A stretch of DNA of 64,000 nucleotides, from positions 127,001-191,000 of the forward strand of contig NW_026732379.1 in the NCBI RefSeq assembly GCF_028476545.1. The letters run 5' to 3'. This DNA is from Physella acuta. Lineage: Eukaryota; Mollusca; Gastropoda; Physidae. This document shows, in pieces, positions 30,356 through 42,300 of this stretch; position 1 is the stretch's first letter; the number at the start of each line of letters is the position of its first letter. The notes under the pieces are model-generated. The model saw only the letters and a list, made by a program, of their open reading frames with translations. It was not told where the DNA came from and searched no databases. Made by a program: the position numbers and the translations under genes.

Positions 30356-33300
30356 ACGGTCAAAGCCCGAAGTGCGGCCAAAGCGCGGATTGGCCGGCCA
30401 ATCCGCGCATTGGCCGGCTCTCTTGGCCAAAGCTCGAAGAACTTAGCACTAAGATCGTATTTCGTACATTGGCCGGCCAATGCGCGCACTGGCCGGGACG
30501 TACTGGCCAAAGTCCGAAGCGCTTAAACTTGACAGCGTATTTTGTACATTGGCCGGCCAATGCGCGCACTGGCCGGTATGTCCTGGCCAATGTTCTATCT
30601 AGACTAAGTTGTGATCGCATTTTCATTATTCTGGGTGCGTTTTCATTGTTTAGCTCTTGTTTGTATAGCATTCAATATGCAATGCGACATGGATCAAAAG
30701 GGCTTTCAGACCATGAGACAGACATAGCAGATGACTGTCAAAAGAAAAAAAATGTAAATCCATGTTAGTTTCCATATAAGGGCTCTCGATAAAATAGTTA
30801 CTGAGGAAGATCTTGAGAACATTGAACAAGAAATGGAGGTTGCCATAAATGCAACGACATCCTCAGCTAACACATCTACTGCCGTGGCGGAACGCCCAGA
30901 CCAGTTGCGTGACAATAATGTGGCCAACAGATTCTATATAGTTTGTGAAAAAACATTGTAGTGCAGCTCATTCTTTTGAATCCTGTGGCAACGATGTCCA
31001 TACTATTTGTGGAATACCCAATGAAGCAGACGAAGGTTACGGAGGGAACATTACCTGCAGATTGTGTCACAACAAACAAGACATCATGGAACACAGGTCA
31101 GCAGCTCATACTGACTTGCAAACTCAAGGTGCTAAGATGTTTAAAACATCAAATACAAAATTTAAAGATGGTGAAGTGGGTGACAATGTACGCATCCGTT
31201 TTCCAGATGTTGACAGAGGTCACGGTGATCCCCGAAGCGTGATTGCAATTGTCATGAGCGTCGAGGGCGGTTTCTACAAATTAGGAACGGCACATGGTGT
31301 TCTAAAACAACTGTATGCTAAAAGTGAGTTTTCAATTCTTCACCAAAAAATGCTCTTATTGTCGACAGTTGGCACTGAGGAAAAATCACTACGAACCATC
31401 GCATCTTCACAATCATTGACTGGGGTCAAGGCTACGCTCGCTGCAATTGCACAACTAAGTGCACAACAAATCGCTGCAAGTGTAAAAATAACAAGCTGCT
31501 ATGTAATTCTACATGCCATAAAAGTTCAACTTGTTATAACAAATGATGATATTGATAGATTGAGACTATAGTACAATAAAAAATTTGAATGTTTCTGTCA
31601 TTTACTTTAATTAATAATCAATAAAGACTTAATTTCATGATCCTTACGGCATAAAAAAAACACCAAAATCTGCTCTTGATCTTCTAATTCGAACTTTGGT
31701 CGGTCGTCCCTAGCCAGATGATCTTCTAATTCAGACTTTGGCCGGTCCACCATGGCCAGTCCGCGGACTGGCCGGCCAAAGGCCGAAATCAAGAGCTATT
31801 TCAGACTTTGGCCGGTCCACCATGGCCAGTCTGCGGATTGGCCGGCCAAAGGCCGAAATCGAGCAAAGTTTCGGACTTTGACCGACCTAAGGGAGGCGAT
31901 ATTGGCCGATGCGCGGATTGGCCGGCCAATCCTAGCATTGGCCGACTTCGGGCTTTGACCGTAACATATATATATATATTTTTTTTTTTTTTTTATTAAA
32001 ACACATTGGAGTCAGGATATAAATCAAAGATGCAACTGCCAGATTTGTACAAGGTGTGAGGTAGATATTCATAACTTGGTGGGTATATGACAGAAGAGCA
32101 TAGCACTGTTACTGTGGATAGGTTAAGATATGCTCCTGTTATATGCTGTACTCATTTATTTGTTGCACTCAGAAATACTGTAAAGAATTGATATCAAGAC
32201 ATGCTCAGTAAGCAATCTAAACACCACTTGATTTTCCTGTGTGGTGGGGGAAAAAAAGCTAGTAACAGAAGAAACAAGGGTACAATAATATCACTGTTTC
32301 TCAAATTTATATTTCAGAGGTGCATCTACAAATTAATTGAAATTTTTCTATTAAAGCAACCAACTAAAATACTTTTTAAATTTAATAAGTGATAGTGTAG
32401 TATTATGTAAAGTAATAAAAAGTAACACTTTGAGAAACAATGGAAGTGTTTAAGTGCTCTTTCTTAGAACTCTTCAGTTCTTGAAGTAGTAATGTTAATG
32501 TACTGTGTAATCTTCACAACAAACTGTGACAATGTAACTCAAAAAAAAAAGATGGATCTAGTTCAATAGCACTCTCATACCCTCAATGTTTTACTAGATC
32601 TAAAAAATAAATGTGTTAGGTGTGATATATTGCCAAAAATTAAAAAAGAAAATCTTTTTAGAAAACAAAATCTTTAAGCAAAATCACCAAATTCTTCATC
32701 CAGAAATATTTCAATAAAAAAAAATCTTAAGAAAAACAGTAGCTAAAGATTCACACAAAACATACTTTTGTATATCATTAGATAAAACCAAATATGTAAT
32801 ACGTTGTTTTATTTCTTTTAGATATTTAGGTTTTATCTCATTTCAAATATTAATTGCACGCTTTGAAAATATTTAGTATCAGCCTTTACCTTAAGAATGT
32901 TAAGATAATTTATAAATATCTAATATTAGTACTAATTTGCATATTTGATAAATTAAAACCTTGAATACATTTTTAAACACGCTAATCAAATAAAAGACAA
33001 GTTAATAGCAGAACTATTAAGAAGTTATTGTTTATAAATTACTATAAAATTCATCCTAAAAATTAATTTATGCCCTTGTAGATAAGATTAGAGTGCACTC
33101 AATATGCTATGATATTAGCATGTTACTTCATGATACCAAGTCCAAATACTCTCACCATGGCTAGGTCTAGTTTAAGGTATAATTTTCAAATTATTTAAGC
33201 AGCTGGTATTTCAATAAACCTAAGACATTAATTACTTTACATACTACATTAAGTTGTTTAGCCCTGCAGCTCAGTTTGAGTTTTTCAGTTAAGAGAATTT

Positions 33301-36300
33301 TTAAAGTTGATTTCCACAAGGATCAGACTAATAGTATATAGCTAATATGGGTATTTTAGAATTTTTAAAGTTGATTTCCACAAGGATCAGACAAATAGTA
33401 TATAGCTAATATGGGTATTTTACTGATGAGCACCTAAAACAAGATTCATAGTTAAAATTTTAATTTATTCTTTGGCGTCCATAGACCAGACATTAAAATA
33501 AATTTGCACTAACTGGTACATAATTGAGAATAACTTAACATCATACATCATACAGACCCAAAATGGTTCGAAGTGCAAAAGGATTATATAATTTGGTATT
33601 ATTTTATTTTTTTTTAGTTTTATCAATATAAAGATGTCGAAAATGCTCTATACCCTAGGACTTATTTTATTTATACTTCAATTTGTTGAACTGACGGAAA
33701 TAAGTTTAGCATCATCATAGTAAAGCTCAACAGTTTGCTCTCTACCCTAGTGCTAGACAGAAGAAAAGAGCTCATCCTTCTATACTACACAAACTGATCC
33801 TGCAACAAAATACCAATCAAAAGTGAACTAAATAGAAAAATTGTTAAAAAAAAAGCAAGCCAAAATGCTCATTGATTAACGAAAAATGAACTGTTAATGT
33901 TGCGCAGCTAAATAGCAGATTTGCAGATTTTATATTGAGTATAGGAAATATTTTCTACATTACCAAAAAGGCATGCTTTATTTTAAGACAAACAGTTGCA
34001 TTTTTTATTTTCTACATTTTTTAAAATAAAAGGATTGAAAATTTTTTTTCTACTTTACACAATAATTTAGAATTAAAGTCAAAACTAAATTTGAAATACA
34101 ATATAATTTTATATTAAAACTACATTTATTAAATTTAATTTCACTTAATTGTATGTTGAATTCCACTTTTAAGTTAACATAAGTTGTGCTTGTAAAATAA
34201 AGATTCCCCTCTGAGAGTAAATGAGAGATGAACAATAAATGTTTACAACAAAGTTCCATAACTCTGGTGAGCCATACAAACCTGTTGTGAGGTCACTCGC
34301 CGCTCTATAATCTGAGGGGAAGCAGCAATGTTAAAAATTCAACAAACGTAGAAGAGATTAAAGGAGAGATAGAAGGCGTGAGGGGAAGGGTGGAGGTGAG
34401 TAATGTACTGAAATAGCACCGAGACTTAAGAACAAGTATGCCGAAAAAAAGATAAACGACAATGCAAAAATTAGTTTGGCTAATTATTTAACACTAAGGC
34501 AAATTAGGATTCATGTTTTTAACAAGCACATGAAATAACTGTTTACCTGCAATTATTGTCAACTAATACAGCTTTTTTAGGGTTCTTTTCTTAGTTTTAA
34601 TAAATAAACATAATAAAACCTAATTTTTCTTAAAAAGCTGACTTAATGTCTATCGAAAAAAAAAAAATTAAACTTCACAAATTTAAGATAAAATGTTGAT
34701 GTGATAATGTTTAAATTAGTATTTTACATTAAAAGTAAGCTTCGATGCAGAGTTGTAAGCAAAATAAAGATGTCAGTATAGTTGACATTCAAATAAGTAA
34801 ATAAAACATTATGTTAACATTTTTTTTCTTTTTCATACAAATATTTGAATTAATGATTATTTGATACTACTAATTTAATCACAGGACCAACAAGGTACAC
34901 CTAGCCCTCCAAATATCATTATGCAATATATTAGTTTGAAAAAAAAAAGACGTACAGTACTGCTTAGCTGAGAGAATAGAAGTAGAAACTGCCATAGGTA
35001 ACAATAATGATTGAAAGATGGCACCAATCACCTTTAGTTGAAAATATCACAAGCACTAGATAATATAAACACTGGATTAAACAAAAACATGCTGCAGAAA
35101 AACCTGAGGAATAAAATATGAATATAATTTTTTGATTTAAAAAAAAATGAACGGTAAAAACTTACTGGCTCCATCTGACACAGTAGGTCACAGAGGCACC
35201 ACCACTTCAAGTGACCCGTGGGGTAGAAGGCATGAAAGCAGGCCCTGAAGGTGGCGTGGCACTCGTTCAGCACATCCTCCCTCATCTGCCTGTACTGCTT
35301 CATGCCCTGGTGCTCGGTCAGGGTGGCACGGAACTTGGCCACGTGGAGATCCTCCGCCAGGATCCGCCGCAGGAGGTCGCGGGCATCTCCTACCCTCTCG
35401 GCCAGCTGGGTGGACTCTGGTGGTGTCTTCTTTTTCATCACTGCTTTGGTGAAACACAATCTTTTTAAATGCTTTGATAAAACATTTTATTGAACAATGA
35501 AGAAGTTATGTCAATCTAAAAAAAAGACTACTTTATATACTCTGCTGGTCTCAGTAAAGTTAGGTGCTTGTGATCAGCAGTGGTGCTTTAGACAATTAAT
35601 TAACAAAGAAGAAGTTAAACTAAATTTTTTTTGTGGTACATTATAATGTACCCATATAATTTTATTAATCCAGGGTATTTGTTTTTTACCTATCTCATTC
35701 AGTTTTAACCCTATTAATTCAGCTACCAATGACATAATTATTAAATCACCCTACTTTTAATTTGGCCTTCTACACAAAATTTTATCCCATATGCCTTCTG
35801 TAAAATTAAACTCAGCATCATTGACTTTACCCTAATTTGACTTATTAAACTTGCGACCAGTATATTTCCATATAGGAACACATGGTCAGGAGCAGAGGGT
35901 TTGAGTGACCCAAAGTCTTTGATGTAGCGGTTAGGTGGTAGAGCTCAGGCCTCTAACCCGAAAGTCTCGAGTTCATATCCAGGGTTCGAGTCTGTAGGAC
36001 GTCCCTGAGTCAACCCAGCTGTGATGGGTACCTGATTCATATTAGGGAAACAAAGGCGGCTGGGCATAGTGTTGACCACACTAGCCCATGAGGTAATTTA
36101 TACAGATGAACTCTACTTCATCTGCTCCATATGTCTTCTGCACTTATGCGATAAGATTATGAACCCAAAGACTTGATTTAATTCTTAGATTTAATTATGC
36201 AGGACATCCAAATCAGGTTAGGGAAAGTAAGTATAGGAAGCTGGGCATGGTGCTGATGACACAATCCCATAATTCAAAGTCACAGCAACCAGTAAACACT

Positions 36301-39300
36301 GGTTTATTGACTCAATGCTCATGTTTTAAAAGAACACTATTTCATATCTTCTGCTGGTCTCAGTAGAAAGCCGCTTGCTGACACCAATACTACAGAAGAC
36401 AAAGAAAGCAGGTACCTCCATCTGGGTACACATCAGCCACATAAGTCCTAAGAAGCCTCAGACAAGCTCTGGAGATGAAGACAATCCTCTGTAGGTCAGA
36501 CAGGACCTCGTCCTGCTCTCCCTTGAAGCCCGATGAGGTGGGGACTGTGGCATGAAGGGCAGACCAGCTGTACTCCAGCAGCTTGAGTAGGGCATCCAAA
36601 CTATGCTATAAAAAAAACATGGATAGGATTAAATATGCCCAAACTATGCTGTAAAAAAACATGGATAGGATTAAATATGCCCAAACTATGCTGTAAAAAA
36701 ACATGGATAGGATTGAATATGTCACATTTTTAAATAGTTTGTTTTATGTTAAAAAATTGTCAATAAAAAAGCTTTTTACAGGGCAAAAAGAACAGCTAAA
36801 CAACTTATGGTGAAGGGTGGCATTTGATAACCCTGGCACTGACTGACCTGTGTTACTGTGTGTGAGAACTCTGTACTGAGGATGTGGGCAGTGTCCACTA
36901 GGTCGGACTTTCTTGTCACTGTTGGGCTATCTCTGGGCGGGAGTCTGTCAGATTGTTTGATTTTATGAGAAAAACAATGTTACAGATGAACAACTATATT
37001 GCTATTAAGAGTATTTAGTATACCTAGTTATTTAATAAATATGAAAATAAAGTTAAAGTATCACTAATACAAAATTTCATGCTTCATTAATAAAAATTTT
37101 CCAAAAGAAACTGAATATAAGTAAATTAATGTCTAGTATCCTCTTCTTCTTTGTTCTTAATTTTAGTGTTGGAAGGGATCCCACTCCAACACAATTAAGG
37201 ATACGTGTCAACTGGTTATGCGCCACTGAGGCCAGTGACTCCGATTTCAGCCTGCTTTTCTTTTTGGATTTGCTTCCATAGCTTTTGTCCATCGTAGAAC
37301 AAACTACAAGGGGGCAGTTGTTTGATTTTGGAGTTGTCTCCCCTAGAGTAGTGGCTGTCCCCAGCTAACGAGTCTCATCTGCCCAAGGGTTCGAACTGAC
37401 TTTTTGGTTTAGCAACCATGAGCTTTTACCAACTCGACCATGCCGACCCCTATGTCTAGTATGATTTTGACCAAAATAAAAAAGTGTACAAAAAAGAACT
37501 AACTTGTACAAGAGTTGTGGTATCTGCCCAGCATTGACATCTGTTCCATTGTTTGACTTTCTTGAGCTTTTAAACTTAAACATCACCCTGGCAATAGAAA
37601 AAGTTACATAGGTAAATCTATTTTAATTTAGTTTAATTTACCAATAAATTTTTTAGTTTTTTTAAAAACTATCATTAAATTAATTTTTTTAAATTATTTC
37701 AAACTTATTTGTTTTTTGTAAAATATTTACACTTAACTAACTTCTATATTCTCTAATCTATATATATAATTCTCTCCTGGGAGACGCCAGAAAACAAGCT
37801 GTAAATGCGCTCCTTACCACCCCCACCCCTACATGGTCTGGTGAGCTGTGGTTCACTCTAAATGTTTACAAACAGATCCGGGTTTAGTGACGACTATTAG
37901 GGGCAGATAATTTAGTTTGAAACGATTTTAAACGTGGGGGGGGGGGGGGTAACTAAGTGGAGTTTACTTTAACGGAGGGGGGGGGGTGTTATCGTCCTTA
38001 ACGAGCTACTTATAGTGTTTTAAAGAAATATTTTCAGTGGCAGCGTTGGTAGTGTCGAATTCACAAATTATGAATAACTGAGAAGTAGAAAAAACAACAA
38101 CTAAATAGCGGCGTATGATATGCCGCGGGTCGGCTCGTACTATATATTCTAATATTCTCCGTCTTTGGTATACATGACTCAAATACGTCCCTTAAATACT
38201 TACGAGTCATCTGTGTGTACTGTGGACAAGCCGTTGGCCCCACAATCAGAACTTGGCCCTGATATCCTGGCCCAGGCCACATACCAAAAGTTAGCCTGGA
38301 TTGGAACTGGCTCATCAAACAGCATGGCATATTTTTCCCTGAACAAACACATGATGATGCCAAGTAGGAGAGAGGGAACAGTCAATAAAACAAATACTGG
38401 AAGTATATATCTATGGTGACATTCACATGTTTTCAACTGACATTTATAAATTACTTAATTTAGATTAACAGGCTGAATGAAAGCAAACATAAAACAAATT
38501 AAAGAAAATTACTGTTTAAGGTCTGCAAAGACACATTAGGAATATTTATCAACTAAATATTGATTGATTTTATACTTATCATTTAGTTAGAAATACAATA
38601 TAATTATTTGTGTGGTAAACAAGAGAATTTAATATATTAACCATAATAGTTTCAAGATACTTGTACTTTTTAGTTTAAAGACCAAACAAATTTAAAAACA
38701 GTCAGACTTTTTGTAAAACCACAAAAGTATAGAACTGAATGAATTTTTCATAAATTGTAGACAAAATAAGCTATTGGCTGGTGTAACATAGAACTTATGG
38801 GTTAATCTGTTTCATAAACAACCTTACCTTGCACCACAAACAAACTGTGTTTCCTCTGTTTCAACAATAAGCTCTCCATCCCCTTCATTATCTCCCCCTT
38901 CCAGACCAAGCTCATAAAGCTTGATTCTACCTAGGTAGCCTCCCCTTCCCCCAAACAGACCAAATCCTCCCAATAGGACATCTGTGTCACACATGAATCT
39001 AATGGCCTCAACTGAGTGGCCAGAATACCCCCAGCCTCCACCATGGCCTGTGGAGAAAAAAAAAGGCCAGAATAAAAATGCTAGCATCTAACCATTGTAC
39101 TCAAAAATTCAAAACAAAAAAAAACCTGGAAATCTCTCTTGAACATTGGGGAACAATGCAAGACTTCAAATGAGTAAACTTTTTATATTAAAAATTGACG
39201 ATTAAAAAAGGAATAGGGGAAATTTAGGCCTCGACATACAACTGCTTTTATAGTTGTTTCAACAATTTAGAATGGTATGAATAAATAACCAATCGCTTAA

Positions 39301-42300
39301 TATTGTGCAGCAAAAATGTGTTGAATGACTTTTGAGTACATATGTGTGGTTAAAATTTGTAAAGCTTAAAATTTCTATACTTGGAGTTTGCAAGATAGTT
39401 GTGTAAATTAAACACATATTCTCAAATATCTATCAGGCAACTACAAACTGTCAAATCTACATTGAACAACTACATTATTTGTATCAAACAACTACATACT
39501 CTCAAATCTACAAACAACTACATACTCTCAAATCTACATTGAACTACATACTCTTAAATCTACATTGAACAACTACATTATTTGTATCAAACATCTACAT
39601 ACTCTCAAATCTACATTAAACAACTACATTATTTGGATCAAACATCTACATACTCTCAAATCTGTTGACTACTGTGTAATCCTCTTTACTGTAAACCTTG
39701 TTGATTGTTGTCTTTTCTCTGGACTCCTCAGCCACATGCAGCTTCAAATGATTGGCTACGGTCAAGGTGTCCAGACAACCTGATTGGATAATTAACTTAT
39801 TATTAAACATGCTATGCTAAAAAAAAAAAAACTATGCTAGTTTAACCTCAATAGGTCTAATTTTTTTTTTAATGTAAAGAAATGTGAACACTTTACTTAC
39901 TCTCACAACAGAATGTTAACACATGACCTAACCTCAAACAAAATGTTAACAGATGCCCTACCCTCACAAATGTTATCATGACACATACACTCACATCAAA
40001 ATGTTAACACTGGCCCTACTCTCACAAACAAAATGTTAACGCAGAACCAACCCTCACAACAAAATGTCAACACAGGACCTACCCTCACAACAAAATGTTA
40101 CCATGGCACCTACCCTCACAACAAAATGTTACCATGGCACCTACCCTCACAACAAAATGTTACCATGGCACCTACCCTCACAAAAAAAGTCAACACAGGA
40201 CCTACCCTCACAACAAAATGTTACCATGGCACCTACCCTCACAACAAAATGTTACCATGGCACCTACCCTCACAACAAAATGTTACCATGGCACCTACCC
40301 TCACAACAAAATGTTACCATGGCACCTACCCTCACAAACAAAATGTTACCATGGCACCTACCCTCACAACAAAATGTTACCATGGCACCTACCCTCACAA
40401 CAAAATGTCACCATGGCACCTACCCTCACAACAAAATGTCAACACAGGACATACCCTCACAACAAAATGTTACCATGGCACCTACCCTCACAACAAAATG
40501 TTACCATGGCACCTACCCTCACAACAAAATGTTAACATGGCACCTACCCTCACAACAAAATGTCACCATGGCACCTACCCTCACAACAAAATGCTAACAC
40601 TGGACCTACCCTCACAAACAAAATGTTACCATGGCACCTACCCTCACAACAAAATGTTACCATGGCACCTACCCTCACAACAAAATGTCACCATGGCACC
40701 TACCCTCACAACAAAATGTCAACACAGGACATACCCTCACAACAAAATGTTACCATGGCAACTACCCTCACAACAAAATGTTACCATGGCACCTACCCTC
40801 ACAACAAAATGTTACCATGGCACCTACCCTCACAAAAAAATGTCAACACAGGACCTACCCTCACAACAAAATGTTACCATGGCACCTACCCTCACAACAA
40901 AATGTTACCATGGCACCTACCCTCACAACAAAATGTCAACACAGGACATACCCTCACAACAAAATGTTACCATGGCACCTACCCTCACAACAAAATGTTA
41001 CCATGGCACCTACCCTCACAACAAAATGTTACCATGGCACCTACCCTCACAAAAAATGTCAACACAGGACCTACCCTCACAACAAAATGTTACCATGGCA
41101 CCTACCCTCACAACAAAATGTTACCATGGCACCTACCCTCACAACAAAATGTTACCATGGCACCTACCCTCACAACAAAATGTTACCATGGCACCTACCC
41201 TCACAACAAAATGTTACCATGGCACCTACCCTCACAACAAAATGTCACCATGGCACCTACCCTCACAACAAAATGTCAACACAGGACCTACCCTCACAAC
41301 AAAATGTTACCATGGCACCTACCCTCACAACAAAATGTTACCATGGCACCTACCCTCACAACAAAATGTCACCATGGCACCTACCCTCACAACAAAATGC
41401 TAACACTGGACCTACCCTCACAAACAAAATGTTACCATGGCACCTACCCTCACAACAAAATGTTACCATGGCACCTACCCTCACAACAAAATGTCACCAT
41501 GGCACCTACCCTCACAACAAAATGTCACCATGGCACCTACCCTCACAACAAAATGTCAACACAGGACATACCCTCACAACAAAATGTTACCATGGCAACT
41601 ACCCTCACAACAAAATGTTACCATGGCACCTACCCTCACAACAAAATGTTACCATGGCACCTACCCTCACAACAAAATGTTACCATGGCACCTACCCTCA
41701 CAAAAAATGTCAACACAGGACCTACCCTCACAACAAAATGTTACCATGGCACCTACCCTCACAACAAAATGTCACCATGGCACCTACCCTCACAACAAAA
41801 TGTCAACACAGGACATACCCTCACAACAAAATGTTAACATGGCACCCACCCTCACAACAAAATGTTACCATGGCACCTACCCTCACAACAAAATGTCAAC
41901 ACAGGACCTACCCTCACAACAAAATGTCAACACAGGACCTACCCTCACAACAAAATGTTACCATGGCACCTACCCTCACAACAAAATGTTACCATGGCAC
42001 CTACCCTCACAACAAAATGTTACCATGGCACCTACCCTCACAACAAAATGTTACCATGGCACCTACCCTCACAACAAAATGTCAACAAAGGACCTACCCT
42101 CACAAAAAAAAAATGCCAACACAGGACCTACCCTCACAACAAAATGACACCTACCCAAAATATGCAGTGCACAATGTGAGCGAGTGGCCTGACATCCAAT
42201 GCGTGTGGGCACAGCCAGCTCTGGACAGAAGATGTCACAGTAGCCAGGGTCCACCTTTCTCAGGTCCTGGGACTCACCAATCATAACATTGTAGCACCTG

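Noticed and set aside
30188-30510. Frames with long IYIYIY runs
   Set aside because: Translation of the (TA)n microsatellite.
39779-42155. Apparent frame mismatch between exons 24 and 25
   Set aside because: On recounting, the donor is TTTTGG|GTAGGT, leaving one base of the Gly codon. It joins exon 25 in phase as HILGCLDTL, so no frameshift exists.
40033-42286. Long open frames (up to 551 residues) on the plus strand with PHNKM / TMAPTLTTK repeats
   Set aside because: They are the 31-bp minisatellite read in all three frames. The unit has no stop, and there is no start context or domain.
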